A stretch of 64,000 bases of DNA from Porphyromonas gingivalis ATCC 33277 (GTDB lineage: Bacteria; Bacteroidota; Bacteroidia; Bacteroidales; Porphyromonadaceae). The notes under the pieces are model-generated. The model ran no database searches. It saw nothing but the letters and a program-made list of their open reading frames with translations, and was not told where the DNA came from. Positions 27,235 through 36,636 of this stretch are shown one piece after another. Both the position numbers and the translations under genes were made by a program. Where the stretch lies: the NCBI RefSeq assembly GCF_000010505.1, contig NC_010729.1, forward strand, positions 1,991,501 to 2,055,500, written 5' to 3'. The first letter of the stretch is position 1, and each line of letters starts with the position of its first letter.

Positions 27235-27756
27235 CTATCGTACCGTCGCCCATAGATGCTTCATGGCGCGCTCTTCCTGACGGATACGAACGAAGAGGAT
27301 AGCGAGATAGACGGGCATTCCGACACAGAAGGTAATCCAAGCATTGCAAAGCAGAGTGATACCGATAAGCTCCGGAATGACGTTGAGGAAATAGTTGGGA
27401 TGGCGTACCGTCTTGAACAGGAAGCTCGTTTCGATACGATGATCGGGTACGATATAGAGCTTCAGCGTCCACACATCCCTCAGCTTATAGATGACGAAGA
27501 AGAGCATGGCATAGGCAAAAACCAAGATCGCTACGCCCCAGACGGATAGGGTATTGAACTCGACTCCCGTGGCATACGCTTCGTACAGGGAAGTGAAGTA
27601 GTAGGCTATGTGAGCCAGGGTGAGGAAAAGCGAATTGAGCTTGCCATACTGTACTGCGCCCTTGCGTAGCAGTCGCTTCTCGTTGAAGATGGAATAGGAG
27701 AGGGAGAGCAGTCGCAAGCAAAAGAAAAGGATGAATGTGGTGATGATGGTTTGCAT
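27235..27756 (-). CDS. Isoprenylcysteine carboxyl methyltransferase-like membrane enzyme
   Basis: The 173-residue protein has four to five membrane helices and the ICMT/phospholipid methyltransferase signature near residues 115-130 (FKTVRHPNYFLNVIPELIG) and the C-terminal RIRQEERAMKHLW. Bacterial members methylate small lipids or isoprenoid intermediates with S-adenosylmethionine. The real substrate is unknown. It follows the class I methyltransferase and a small ORF on the same strand. Confidence 0.8.
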   Translation of the reverse strand: MQTIITTFILFFCLRLLSLSYSIFNEKRLLRKGAVQYGKLNSLFLTLAHIAYYFTSLYEAYATGVEFNTLSVWGVAILVFAYAMLFFVIYKLRDVWTLKLYIVPDHRIETSFLFKTVRHPNYFLNVIPELIGITLLCNAWITFCVGMPVYLAILFVRIRQEERAMKHLWATVR

Positions 27757-27792
27757 ACTTTTTTAAGGGTTGGTTTTATTGTCTGATCTCGT

Positions 27793-27960
27793 TCATATTA
27801 AACTCGGCTCATCGGCTTCCGTGTCGCCAATCGCATTGGGATGGTTCCGGTCCCATCTGTGGCTTTTGTCTGCCATCCACGATTCCTGACACAGCAGGAT
27901 GCCGTTTACGCCTTGTACGATAGTAACCCTTTCGTCATCGATGATGTTCGTTACGCTCAT
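27793..27960 (-). CDS. Small hypothetical protein (55 residues)
   Basis: A 55-codon ORF (MSVTNIIDDERVTIVQGVNG...) fits the gap between the methyltransferase (46 bp upstream) and the ICMT-like gene (36 bp downstream), both on the same strand. I do not recognise it. A longer open frame through it to 28218 overlaps the methyltransferase gene and is discounted. Confidence 0.4.
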   Translation of the reverse strand: MSVTNIIDDERVTIVQGVNGILLCQESWMADKSHRWDRNHPNAIGDTEADEPSLI

Positions 27961-28006
27961 AGATAATATGTTTTTGGTTATTGATTCCGATGTAATCCGA
28001 TTGCGG

Positions 28007-28672
28007 TTATCGAGGTTTGACGCATTTGAACACCAACAGGGAGCGAGCATCCCGAATCTCCACATTGTCAGCATATAAGGAACGGAGCTTTTCGATAGCT
28101 TCCTCCCTCGTATAATGGGGCGGACGGAACAAGCCTTTTTTGTCCAAAAACTTGCGGACAAACCAATCGGCGGGCTTGCGTTCCCCCTTGACATAGAAGC
28201 ACCCGCAGAAGAGACCACCTCCTCTTAGCACGCGGAAAGTCTCTGCAAAGGCACGGTCCTTGTCGGGGAAGACGTGAAAGCCATTCATAGAGAGCACGAG
28301 GTCGAAAGCCGCATCGGGGAAAGGCAGGCTGCCGACATCGCCTTGCCGGAGCGATACGTTGGTTATTTGCTCTGCACTGAAGCGCATCGCTGCTATGTCG
28401 AGCATTTCCTGCGAATAGTCCAGCCCGACAATCTCGGCTTGGGGCATCCGCCTGTATTTGTCATAGGTGAAAATGGCTGTTCCTACGGGGACGTCGAGTA
28501 TTCTGCCCTCGAAGCCGTCGGGAATCATGTCCAGCACCGAGCCTGCGATGATATTGTCGTCCGTTTTCCAGAGACAGTGCATATAGAGCCACGACCACCA
28601 TTTCCGTCCGGTCAGGACATCGTCGTAATGGTTTGTCAGTCGGTTGTAGGCGTTTTTCTGCTTCATATCCAT
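28007..28672 (-). CDS. Class I SAM-dependent methyltransferase
   Basis: The 221-residue protein shows motif I as ILDVPVGTAIFTYDKYRRMP, an acidic residue ending strand 2 in EIVGLDYSQEMLDIA, motif II VSLRQGDVGSLPFPDAAFDL and post-motif VLRGGGLFCGCFYV. This is the Methyltransf_11 fold. The substrate is unknown. Motif I has a V-G-T-A variation of the usual GxGxG. Together with the neighbouring ICMT-like enzyme it may form a two-step methylation pathway for a membrane-associated small molecule, which is inference. Confidence 0.87.
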   Translation of the reverse strand: MDMKQKNAYNRLTNHYDDVLTGRKWWSWLYMHCLWKTDDNIIAGSVLDMIPDGFEGRILDVPVGTAIFTYDKYRRMPQAEIVGLDYSQEMLDIAAMRFSAEQITNVSLRQGDVGSLPFPDAAFDLVLSMNGFHVFPDKDRAFAETFRVLRGGGLFCGCFYVKGERKPADWFVRKFLDKKGLFRPPHYTREEAIEKLRSLYADNVEIRDARSLLVFKCVKPR

Positions 28673-29001
28673 TCTTGATTTTGTTCGACATTCTGTCCCT
28701 TATGCGATCACTTGGGCATACCGAAAGCCGGTATCCATGCATCGAGCCGATTAAGGCAAAGGATTGTATAGGAAGAAAAATCCATCCTGAGATTTCGATT
28801 GTTAAAAACTGCTCTATGCCTGATACACAAAGATATAGGGTTTGTCCACAGCATACAATCGCTAAAAATGGTGATTTTCACAGCCCTCTTTCGCCCTTTT
28901 TCTTCCCGTTTCTCCCGATCGATACCGACTCCTTGTAAAAAACGACGGCAAACGATCTAATCCGGATGTGTCCTAAAAAACTGAACCCAAGAGCAAAAAA
29001 G
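28673..29001. other. Gene-free spacer
   Basis: A minus-strand tatctttg at 28828-28835 could be a -7 box for the methyltransferase, giving a leader of about 150 bases. I see no gene or repeat in the remainder. Confidence 0.45.
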
Positions 29002-29043
29002 ACAGCAGGGGAAGGACGTCCGGTGCGTTCCTTCCCCTGCTGT
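29002..29043 (-). terminator. Intrinsic terminator after hutU
   Basis: Perfect 15-bp stem (acagcaggggaagga and complement) with a 12-base loop, followed on the minus strand by cttttttgctc. It lies 26 bp past the hutU stop. Confidence 0.9.
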
Positions 29044-29068
29044 AGTTTTATGATTCGTAACCTGTCGG

Positions 29069-31048
29069 TCAGAGAATCGAATCGAGGAGACTTTCGTCTA
29101 CCAGATATGGAATTGTGATATGGTATCCGTCCGCGTGAGTCGTATTGAACTCTTCGCTTACTGTCATGGCATTGGGGTTACGCGCCCATGAGCGTCGGGC
29201 CACTCCTCCCATTACATCCCACAGCATAGCCGAACGCAAGATGGCATCCACACGTTCCGAACCATCGAGCACCATGCCGAATCCGCCGTTGATAGACTTC
29301 CCGATACCTACACCACCACCGTTGTGCAGAGCCACAAGACTCATTCCGCGAGCAGCGTTGCCGGCAAAACACTGCACGGCCATATCGGCCATCACATTGC
29401 TACCGTCCTTGATATTGGAGGTCTCGCGGAAAGGACTGTCCGTACCGCTCACATCGTGATGGTCACGTCCGAGCATGATAGGGCCAACCTCGCCACGGCG
29501 TACCATTTCATTGAAGCGCAGTGCTATGTTCATTCGTCCGAGTGCATCCTGATAGAGGATACGTGCCTGTGTACCTACGACGAGCTGATTCTTCTCAGCA
29601 TCGCGTATCCAGATCCAGTTGTCGCGGTCTTGTTCGCGTCTGTCCGGATCGATGCATTCCATGGCTGCATGGTCGGTCTTGACAAGATCCTCATGCTTAC
29701 CGCTAAGGCATACCCAGCGGAAGGGGCCATAGCCGTAGTCGAACAGCTCGGGGCCCATGATGTCTTCCACGTAGCTCGGCCAGATAAATCCGTCCTTATC
29801 GTCGATTCCGTTCTTGCTGATCTCGATAATACCGCTATCGTATATGCTCTTCATGAAAGCATTGCCGTAGTCGAAGAAGTAAGATCCGCGTGCTACCAGA
29901 GCTTTCACCACTTCGAAATGACGTTTAAGTCCGAGATCGACCTGACGGCAGAATTCGTCGCGATCCTCTTTGAGCAGGCGTGTACGCTCCTCGAAAGAGA
30001 GTGTCACCGGACAGTAGCCGCCTTCATATACGGCATGGCAACTGGTCTGATCGGAAAGGAGATCGATATGAATACCTTCGCTCAAAGCATATTCGAGCAG
30101 GTCTACTACATTGCCATGATAGGCGATAGAACAAGGTTCGCCCTTCTTCCGGGCATCGGCAGCCATACGGAAAGCCTCTTCTTTCGACTCGGTACGGAAC
30201 TTGACCCATCCCTGTCCGTGACGGGTATCGATACGGCTGCTGTCCACTTCGGCCGTTATGCTGACAGCTCCTGCAATATCGGCAGCCTTGGGCTGCGCAC
30301 CGCTCATACCGCCGAGACCGCTGGTAACGAATAGTTTGCCGGCCAAATTGCCTCCCGTGGGGATATTCAATTTCTGACGACCGGCATTGAGCAGGGTATT
30401 GAACGTACCGTGTACGATACCTTGCGGCCCGATATACATCCAGCCACCGGCAGTCATCTGTCCATAATTGGCCACACCCATCTGGGCAGCGATCTCCCAA
30501 TCCTTGATATTGTCATACAAGCCGACCATCATGGAGTTGGTGATGATCACGCGCGGAGCATCAGGCTTGGACTTGAAGAGTCCCAAAGGATGACCGCTTT
30601 CGATCACGAGTGTCTGCTCGTTGGTCATCTCTCGGAGGTACTTCATGATGAGACGGTACTGCATCCAGTTCTGGCATACCTGCCCGGTCTCTCCGTAAGT
30701 AACGAGTTCGTAGGGATAGAGGGCGATGTCGAAACAGAGATTATTGTCGATCATCACCTGAAAGGCCTTTCCTTCTATACATCGGCCTTCGTACTCGTCG
30801 ATGCTTTTAGCTTTGAGATCCCCTTCGGGACGGAAGCGATAGCCATAGATCTTTCCACGGGTTCTCAGCTCCTCGAGGAATTCGGGAGCAAGCTCCTTAT
30901 GCAACTCCACGGGGATATAACGCAATGCATTCTTCAAGGCCGTGCGTGTCTGTGAAGGGGTAAGACGGAAGCCGCGGTCAGGAGCGCGGCGAATACCTGC
31001 TACAAACTTGGGATAAGCAGGCAGCGTATTGTCCAGAGTGAACTTCAT
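29069..31048 (-). CDS. hutU: Urocanate hydratase
   Basis: The 659-residue enzyme converts urocanate to 4-imidazolone-5-propionate, the second step of histidine breakdown. Typical segments are YGQMTAGGWMYIGPQGIVHG, FVTSGLGGMSGAQPKAADIA (the NAD+-binding GxGGM-type loop), DLLSDQTSCHAVYEGGYCPV and LGRDHHDVSGTDSPFRET. It is longer than the 555-residue proteobacterial HutU and belongs to the long form known in Bacteroidota. No other hut gene is beside it, and a terminator follows, so it is probably monocistronic. The start is the first ATG, with MKFTLDNTLPAYPKF. Confidence 0.95.
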   Translation of the reverse strand: MKFTLDNTLPAYPKFVAGIRRAPDRGFRLTPSQTRTALKNALRYIPVELHKELAPEFLEELRTRGKIYGYRFRPEGDLKAKSIDEYEGRCIEGKAFQVMIDNNLCFDIALYPYELVTYGETGQVCQNWMQYRLIMKYLREMTNEQTLVIESGHPLGLFKSKPDAPRVIITNSMMVGLYDNIKDWEIAAQMGVANYGQMTAGGWMYIGPQGIVHGTFNTLLNAGRQKLNIPTGGNLAGKLFVTSGLGGMSGAQPKAADIAGAVSITAEVDSSRIDTRHGQGWVKFRTESKEEAFRMAADARKKGEPCSIAYHGNVVDLLEYALSEGIHIDLLSDQTSCHAVYEGGYCPVTLSFEERTRLLKEDRDEFCRQVDLGLKRHFEVVKALVARGSYFFDYGNAFMKSIYDSGIIEISKNGIDDKDGFIWPSYVEDIMGPELFDYGYGPFRWVCLSGKHEDLVKTDHAAMECIDPDRREQDRDNWIWIRDAEKNQLVVGTQARILYQDALGRMNIALRFNEMVRRGEVGPIMLGRDHHDVSGTDSPFRETSNIKDGSNVMADMAVQCFAGNAARGMSLVALHNGGGVGIGKSINGGFGMVLDGSERVDAILRSAMLWDVMGGVARRSWARNPNAMTVSEEFNTTHADGYHITIPYLVDESLLDSIL

Positions 31049-31283
31049 TATTTGATATTTTGTGATTTGTAGTCAGTATCATGCCTTAGAGAAAGTGTCC
31101 ATCGCTAAGGCGGTGCCAAATTACCATTTTTCGAACACCGAGCCAAAAAAGTCTCTAATACGGTGCCAATCACAACTTTGCATACAGAAAAAAGACTCGG
31201 CAAATAGGCTATCGACTCATACGAAAAATATGCATAACAATCGCAAGCTCCGAAAGCCTTATGGCGAACCAACAAAAACGAAG

Positions 31284-31320
31284 ACAGCCACCTCGTTTGC
31301 AAAGCGAACAAGGTGGCTGT
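31284..31320 (-). terminator. Intrinsic terminator after yraN
   Basis: A 14-bp stem (acagccacctcgtt against aacaaggtggctgt, one mismatch) is followed on the minus strand by cttcgtttttg. It would end the glsA-glsB-yraN transcript, whose last stop is at 31389. The spacer 31049-31283 shows nothing else clear. Confidence 0.75.
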
Positions 31321-31388
31321 CCTATATGTATGCAGGGCTATGGAAACCCCTTATCCTCAGAGAACGGGAATCGACGAAGTCGGCCGGG

Positions 31389-31796
31389 CTATAATCTGCG
31401 TCTTCGAGGTGTACTTCTCTGTGAACGTTTCAGCAAAAGAGGGAAGGCATTTTCTCTGTGTTCGATGCGTTTGCAGGAACCATCAGCACTCAAAACTACA
31501 GATATAACATCGAAGCGTACCGGCAGATCGATGGCGTACATACGCACATAGTGATGCGCAGATTCGGAAATCAGTCGCCGCTTGCGTGCGTCCACAGCCT
31601 CTTCGGGGGCCAGTAGAAAGCCTTCGGTACGGGTCTTGACTTCCACAACGACCAGTTCTCTGGACGTGGATGCCACGATATCCAGCTCGCGCCGCCCCGA
31701 CTGCCAGTTCAGGGCTTCTATCTGATAGCCTTGCTGCCTGAGGTGTTTCAGCGCGATCTCTTCGCCTTGGCGTCCGCGGTCGTTATGATCGGCCAT
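31389..31796 (-). CDS. yraN: YraN/UPF0102 family nuclease-like protein
   Basis: The 135-residue protein has the family pattern GRQGEEIALKHLRQQGYQI, NWQSGRRELDIVA and LVVVEVKTRTEG, the endonuclease-like D-ExK core (D in ELDIV, EVK) of restriction-enzyme-fold proteins. The cellular role of the family is unsettled. It overlaps glsB by 14 bp, so it is at the end of that operon. The C-terminal arginine-rich tail (TPRRRRL) may aid nucleic acid binding. Confidence 0.92.
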   Translation of the reverse strand: MADHNDRGRQGEEIALKHLRQQGYQIEALNWQSGRRELDIVASTSRELVVVEVKTRTEGFLLAPEEAVDARKRRLISESAHHYVRMYAIDLPVRFDVISVVLSADGSCKRIEHRENAFPLLLKRSQRSTPRRRRL

Positions 31797-32757
31797 TGCT
31801 ACTGTCGAGACCTTTTTTTTCGTTCCGGCTGAGGATGAAGCTCTCTATGTGCCGTTGTTTTTTCTCTTCCAGGATCTTACCCACAGCAATGAATATGCCG
31901 GTTTCCTCCACCTCTCCGAAAGACTCATTCACTGCAGTGCCGAAAACACGCATCTCCGGAGACAAAGCTATATATGCACTCACGAGAGGAGGGATATTGA
32001 TACCCAGCTTGCGCACTTCTATATTGAGAGTCTTGTAATTGGTGTCAAAGTCGGATGAGGAGAACAAGGCTTCATCCTCCGCACTGATCTCTATCGGTAG
32101 GGGATGAATAGGCTTGACCAAGCCTTCCGGATCGGAGAAGTGCTTGCGAAGAAAATACAGGATCAGATTGCGAGCTCGCCGATCATAGTCTTTGTACATG
32201 GTCACCTTGCCATAGAAATAGAGTGCCTCAGGATTGACTACAGTGAGTGCTCCGATACCGTCCCAAAGATTGTCCAGCACAAAAATGGCCTTTGTGCCCA
32301 TCCGTGTCGATTGGTACTGGAGCGACACGAACGAACGTCCCAATTCGACTGTGTAGGGGAGATAATCGTGCAAAAAAGCATCACTGAAGCGAAACATCTC
32401 TGCCGTTGCCAGCAAAGGCTTGCCATCGGTATCGAAAGCAACGTCCCGCCCATAGATAAAGCGGTAGCCTCCGAGTATAGCCTTGTTTTGCGGATCCCAT
32501 ACGATCAGCTGTTTGTAGCTCCCGGGCATGATGTCGAACCCGTCTATATCGATCGCCTTGCCAGTACCTCCGCCATAATGCCGAAAGGCTTCTTCTCGCA
32601 GTCGGCCTACTTCTTTCATGCAATGCGGAGCTTCTTCGGCCGTAAAAACATAGATCTCATTGCCGGCTTTGTTTGTCGTCCGCAGAAAACGATCGGCAGT
32701 CAGCTCCTGTTTGAGCAACTCGGGTGAGATCGGAGCAATAATGGGTTCGAGGCACAT
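31783..32757 (-). CDS. glsB: GNAT/OlsB-type N-acyltransferase, probable glycine-lipid synthase GlsB
   Basis: The 324-residue protein has the acyl-ACP N-acyltransferase features of the OlsB/GlsB family: EVGRLREEAFRHYGGGTGKA, FDIMPGSYKQLIVWDP, LGGYRFIYGRD and ELGRSFVSLQYQSTRMGTKA. In Bacteroides, GlsB attaches a 3-hydroxy fatty acid to glycine, the first step to glycine and serine-glycine lipids. The next upstream gene encodes the O-acyltransferase-like partner 11 bp away, as in that pathway. The gene symbol rests on family plus context. Confidence 0.82.
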   Translation of the reverse strand: MCLEPIIAPISPELLKQELTADRFLRTTNKAGNEIYVFTAEEAPHCMKEVGRLREEAFRHYGGGTGKAIDIDGFDIMPGSYKQLIVWDPQNKAILGGYRFIYGRDVAFDTDGKPLLATAEMFRFSDAFLHDYLPYTVELGRSFVSLQYQSTRMGTKAIFVLDNLWDGIGALTVVNPEALYFYGKVTMYKDYDRRARNLILYFLRKHFSDPEGLVKPIHPLPIEISAEDEALFSSSDFDTNYKTLNIEVRKLGINIPPLVSAYIALSPEMRVFGTAVNESFGEVEETGIFIAVGKILEEKKQRHIESFILSRNEKKGLDSSNGRS

Positions 32758-32768
32758 GGGTTTAATGG

Positions 32769-33596
32769 TTATTTCTTTAAGGCCGACGGGCTGAGGTCAT
32801 ATACCAGTGAACGGATATGAAGTGCCTGCTCAGCCGTATCTCGGGGGGCAGACGCAAGAGATTGCCATGGAATAGGCCGGCCTGCGAATACGCGAAAATG
32901 GCGTCCCTTGCTCCGAAACATTTCATCCGGCAGCAAAGCCATCCCGATATTGAACTTAAGACCAAGGAGCTGACGGAGACGCTCTATCCGGTAGAAACGC
33001 GTCGAATTAAGTCCATCGAAAAAAAGTGGAACTATATCCCGTTTGCTGGCGTAGGCCTGACGGACAAAGCTCTTCTTCCACGGGGTATCCTGGACCTTAC
33101 CTTCGATCAGACGGGAACAAAAGCCGGCCGGGAAAGAGATGACCGGCAAATCGCTCTCCAAAGCTTCCTGCAGCCGATCTATACTCTCACGCTTCTGTCT
33201 GCCACGGGTATTGACAGGAACAAAAATCTTACGGAGGGGGCGTAGATGAAAGAGGATATCATTGACGATATAGCGCACGTCCGAATCATAGTGACTACCG
33301 ATCAGGTGGCTGAGACAAATACCGTCCAACCCGCCAAGCGGATGATTGGAGACAAAAAGGCACCGCTTGTCGGACGGCAGTCTATCTGCTCCATTCCAAT
33401 CTATATCGACGTGAAAATATCCGACCAAAGCAGTCATAAAGTCCACACCCTCAAGATGTCCGTACCGGTCGAGTATATCGTTTATCTCGTCCTGATGTAT
33501 CAGGCGCTCCAGCAAACGGATAAGCGGCTGTGGGAGTTTCCTGCCACTCAGCCGTTGGATAATTTCTCCAATATGAATATGCTGCTTCTCTTGCAT
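32769..33596 (-). CDS. glsA: PlsC-like O-acyltransferase, probable GlsA
   Basis: The product is about 275 residues from the ATG at 33596 (MQEKQHIHIGEIIQRLSG). A TTG start seven codons upstream is possible but less likely. The acyltransferase motif is CLFVSNHPLGGLDGICL, a variant of the HX4D block with one extra residue, followed by VNDILFHLRPLRKIFVPVN and VISFPAGFCSR. It would add the second fatty acid to the hydroxyl of N-acyl glycine. These bacteria make serine-glycine dipeptide lipids that signal to host TLR2 (established knowledge of the family). Cytoplasmic membrane location is expected. Confidence 0.82.
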   Translation of the reverse strand: MQEKQHIHIGEIIQRLSGRKLPQPLIRLLERLIHQDEINDILDRYGHLEGVDFMTALVGYFHVDIDWNGADRLPSDKRCLFVSNHPLGGLDGICLSHLIGSHYDSDVRYIVNDILFHLRPLRKIFVPVNTRGRQKRESIDRLQEALESDLPVISFPAGFCSRLIEGKVQDTPWKKSFVRQAYASKRDIVPLFFDGLNSTRFYRIERLRQLLGLKFNIGMALLPDEMFRSKGRHFRVFAGRPIPWQSLASAPRDTAEQALHIRSLVYDLSPSALKK

Positions 33597-33624
33597 GGGA
33601 AGAGGTGATCCTTTCAAATACCTC

Positions 33625-34983
33625 TCAACTCTTTTGCGCCTTGGCGTTTTCCAGATTCAGCTCATATCGCAATGTAACGATACCGACCACAGCAGCGAAA
33701 ATCGAAGCAACGAAGATACCGAGCTTGGCCTCGTTGAGGAAGAGCAAATGCTCGGCTCCGGCGTAAGAAAGGGTAGCGATAAAGAGGGAAACAGTAAAAC
33801 CGATACCTCCAAATAAGGAGACTGCCATGAGGTTGAGACGGCTCATTCCTTCTGGCCAAGGGCAGAGCCTCATCTTGACAAAACCATAGGTGAAAAAGTA
33901 AATACCCAAAGGTTTGCCGACAAACAAGCCCAAGAATACAGCCATCGGCACGCCCCACAAGGCATCTGCCGTGACTCCTCCGAGCGTGATGCCAGCATTG
34001 GCAAAGGCAAAGAGAGGCAAGACGAAGTAGCCTACTATCGGGCTGAGATACTCTTCCATGAGCTGCATAGGACTTATAGCCTTACGTGCAATCTTACGCA
34101 TGGAGTTGATTACGTTGATTTGGTTATGGCTCAAGATCAGAGAGCTACCTGATTGTCGTATCTTGTCATTGGGCATTGCCTCGAAAAGGGAACGCATCTC
34201 GGCACGAAGATTCTTGGCATGTAGTCCAGGACGGGCCGGAATCATGAAAGCTGCCAGCACACCGGCTATTGTGGTATGGATACCGCTCTGTAGGAAAAAG
34301 AGCCAAACAAAGAAAGTACAGACGAAGTAAAGTCCTAAGTTGCTCACATGCATACGCCCCATCAAATACATGATGAATAGGATACCGAAGGCAATGGCCA
34401 ACATCCCGATGTTGATATGGGAACTATAGAAGAGCGCAATAACGATAATACCACCTATATCGTCGGCAACAGCCAAAGCCGTCAGGAATACCTTGAGGCT
34501 TGCCGGAACCCGACTTCCCAAAACAGCCAAGGCCGCCAAGGCAAAAGCTATATCCGTAGACATAGGGATGGCAGCACCTCTTGCACCAGGGCCTTCATGA
34601 ACAACCAGCAGGAAGAAAAGGACAGGGACGATCATCCCTCCTATGGCTCCTACAATGGGGAGCATAGCTTTCTTGAAAGAAGACAATTCGCCGACCAAAA
34701 TCTCCTGCTTGATCTCCAAACCGACAGCAAGGAAGAAAATGACCATCAGCACATCATTCACAAACTGGAGCAAGGTCATGGTCTCTCCATGATGAGAAAA
34801 GACCTCATGACCTCCGATCGTAAGATTGATAGGGTACTCTAAAATTTCATGATAGATAGTACTCAACGAACTATTAGCCATGATGACTGCCAACACCGAA
34901 GCCAAGAACAACATCATCGTAGCATTCGGCTTCAGGTGAGTAATCCGTTCAATTGGTTTGATAAAGCGAAAAGTCTGTTTCAT
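33625..34983 (-). CDS. nhaA: Na+/H+ antiporter NhaA
   Basis: NhaA expels Na+ in exchange for H+. The 452-residue reading from the ATG at 34983 (MKQTFRFIKPIERITHLKPN) has the family landmarks LQFVNDVLMVIFFLAVGLEI, AIPMSTDIAFALAALAVLG and FLTALAVADDIGGIIVIALF with the paired aspartates of the ion site (ADD), plus a C-terminal SLFGGIGFTVSLFIATLSY. The length is above the 390 of E. coli, with an extra loop between helices (MRSLFEAMPNDKIRQSGSSL). It lies divergent from cysS with overlapping promoters. Confidence 0.95.
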   Translation of the reverse strand: MKQTFRFIKPIERITHLKPNATMMLFLASVLAVIMANSSLSTIYHEILEYPINLTIGGHEVFSHHGETMTLLQFVNDVLMVIFFLAVGLEIKQEILVGELSSFKKAMLPIVGAIGGMIVPVLFFLLVVHEGPGARGAAIPMSTDIAFALAALAVLGSRVPASLKVFLTALAVADDIGGIIVIALFYSSHINIGMLAIAFGILFIMYLMGRMHVSNLGLYFVCTFFVWLFFLQSGIHTTIAGVLAAFMIPARPGLHAKNLRAEMRSLFEAMPNDKIRQSGSSLILSHNQINVINSMRKIARKAISPMQLMEEYLSPIVGYFVLPLFAFANAGITLGGVTADALWGVPMAVFLGLFVGKPLGIYFFTYGFVKMRLCPWPEGMSRLNLMAVSLFGGIGFTVSLFIATLSYAGAEHLLFLNEAKLGIFVASIFAAVVGIVTLRYELNLENAKAQKS

Positions 34984-35053
34984 ATTTTTTTCGATCCGCA
35001 AAGAAAGACTCAAATAACATCTTTAGCCAATCTGCTTTACAGACGCTATTACG

Positions 35054-35061
35054 CAAAGTTA
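35054..35061 (-). promoter_or_regulatory. -7 box for nhaA
   Basis: Minus-strand taactttg, exact TAnnTTTG, 71 bases upstream of the nhaA ATG. It lies within the -33 zone of the oppositely directed cysS promoter, so the two promoters overlap. Confidence 0.55.
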
Positions 35062-35075
35062 ATTAAAAACTGTGC

Positions 35076-35083
35076 TACCTTTG
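35076..35083 (+). promoter_or_regulatory. -7 box for cysS
   Basis: Plus-strand tacctttg, exact TAnnTTTG, 30 bases before the cysS ATG at 35114. Confidence 0.65.
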
Positions 35084-35113
35084 TAATATATGCACGCTTA
35101 ACCCACAATTATA

Positions 35114-36586
35114 ATGGAACATCCCTTGGAAATTTATAATACGCTCCATCGCAAGAAAGAGCGCTTCGAGCCTATTCATGAACCTCATGTCGGACTCTAT
35201 GTGTGTGGCCCTACGGTCTACGGAGATGCCCACTTGGGACATGCCCGTCCGGCCATCACATTCGATCTCCTATACCGCTATCTCCGGCATTTGGGCTATC
35301 AAGTGCGCTACGTACGCAACATTACCGATGTAGGCCATCTGGAGCACGATGCAGACGAAGGGGAAGACAAGATCGCCAAGAAGGCACGCCTCGAACAGCT
35401 TGAACCGATGGAAGTAGTGCAGTACTACCTCACGCGTTATCGCCATGCCATGGAAGTTCTCAATGTGTTGCCTCCGAGTATAGAACCGATGGCTTCGGGT
35501 CATATCATCGAACAGATCGAACTGGTCAAGCAAATACTGAAAGCGGGCTACGCCTATGAAAGTTGCGGATCGGTCTATTTCGATGTGGAAAAATACAATC
35601 AGGACCATCGCTACGGAGTATTGAGCGGTCGGAACATAGAAGAGATGATCAATAATACCCGCAGACTCGATGGGCAGGACGAAAAGCGAAACGGCGTAGA
35701 CTTTGCCCTCTGGAAGGCTGCTCAGCCCGAGCATATCATGCGTTGGCCGAGTCCTTGGGGTATGGGATTCCCAGGGTGGCACTGCGAATGTACGGCCATG
35801 GGGCGCAAGTATCTCGGTGAAGAGTTCGATATACATGGTGGAGGAATGGACCTCGTATTTCCCCATCACGAATGTGAGATAGCACAGGCCGTTGCCTCAC
35901 AGGGGCACCCTATCGTGCGCTATTGGATGCACAACAACATGATAACCATCAACGGGCAGAAAATGGGTAAAAGCTTGGGCAACTTCATCACACTCGAAGA
36001 GTTCTTCTCCGGAGCGCATCCGAGTCTTAACAAAGCTTATTCACCCATGACCATACGCTTCTTTATTCTCGGAGCCCACTATCGAGGCACTGTAGACTTC
36101 AGCAATGAAGCTCTGGAAGCGGCAGAGAAGGGTTTGGAGCGCTTGCTGGATGCAGCAGCCTTACTCGATGGATTGAAGACTGCCGACACGACCTCCGTAG
36201 AGGTTGGCGACCTGCGTAAGCGTTGCTACGATGCCATGAACGATGACCTGAACAGTCCAATGGTAATAGCAGCTCTTTTCGATGCAGCGCGCGCAATTAA
36301 TGCTGTACACAATGGACAAGGTACCATTACTCCTTCCGACTTGGAGGAACTGCGTACCACATTCCGCCTCTTCCTGTTCGACCTGCTTGGTATGTGCGAT
36401 GAAAGGGCGTCTTCAGCCGGTGGCAGCGAAGCCTTCGGCAAAGCGATGGATCTGCTCCTAAGTATCCGAGCCGAAGCCAAAGCTCGTAAGGATTGGGCGA
36501 CAAGCGATAAGATCCGTGACGAACTCACGGCTCTGGGATTTACGATAAAAGACACGAAAGACGGTGCAGAGTGGAAATTGAATTGA
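35114..36586 (+). CDS. cysS: Cysteinyl-tRNA synthetase
   Basis: A class I synthetase of 490 residues. The HIGH motif is [20 protein letters not shown], the KMSKS motif is [18 protein letters not shown], and the zinc ligands are in [24 protein letters not shown] and HHECEIAQ. The C-terminal DALR-like region ends in [20 protein letters not shown]. It charges tRNA-Cys. It begins a plus-strand run with the patatin, glycosyltransferase and fimbrillin-like genes. Confidence 0.97.
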   Translation: MEHPLEIYNTLHRKKERFEPIHEPHVGLYVCGPTVYGDAHLGHARPAITFDLLYRYLRHLGYQVRYVRNITDVGHLEHDADEGEDKIAKKARLEQLEPMEVVQYYLTRYRHAMEVLNVLPPSIEPMASGHIIEQIELVKQILKAGYAYESCGSVYFDVEKYNQDHRYGVLSGRNIEEMINNTRRLDGQDEKRNGVDFALWKAAQPEHIMRWPSPWGMGFPGWHCECTAMGRKYLGEEFDIHGGGMDLVFPHHECEIAQAVASQGHPIVRYWMHNNMITINGQKMGKSLGNFITLEEFFSGAHPSLNKAYSPMTIRFFILGAHYRGTVDFSNEALEAAEKGLERLLDAAALLDGLKTADTTSVEVGDLRKRCYDAMNDDLNSPMVIAALFDAARAINAVHNGQGTITPSDLEELRTTFRLFLFDLLGMCDERASSAGGSEAFGKAMDLLLSIRAEAKARKDWATSDKIRDELTALGFTIKDTKDGAEWKLN

Positions 36587-36636
36587 CCTCTTAGCCATAA
36601 CCTCTCTCGACTTACCATCTAATTTCTAATATACAT

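Noticed and set aside
27793-28218. 141-codon minus-strand ORF
   Set aside because: Its first two thirds overlap the methyltransferase gene in another frame; only the last 55 codons lie in free DNA.
29324-30334. 336-codon plus-strand ORF opposite hutU
   Set aside because: Antisense shadow of hutU; no independent domain.
31330-31385. Plus-strand text GIDEVGRA resembling the start of RNase HII
   Set aside because: Only eight residues match, no further rnhB sequence follows, and the stretch abuts the end of yraN; likely chance.
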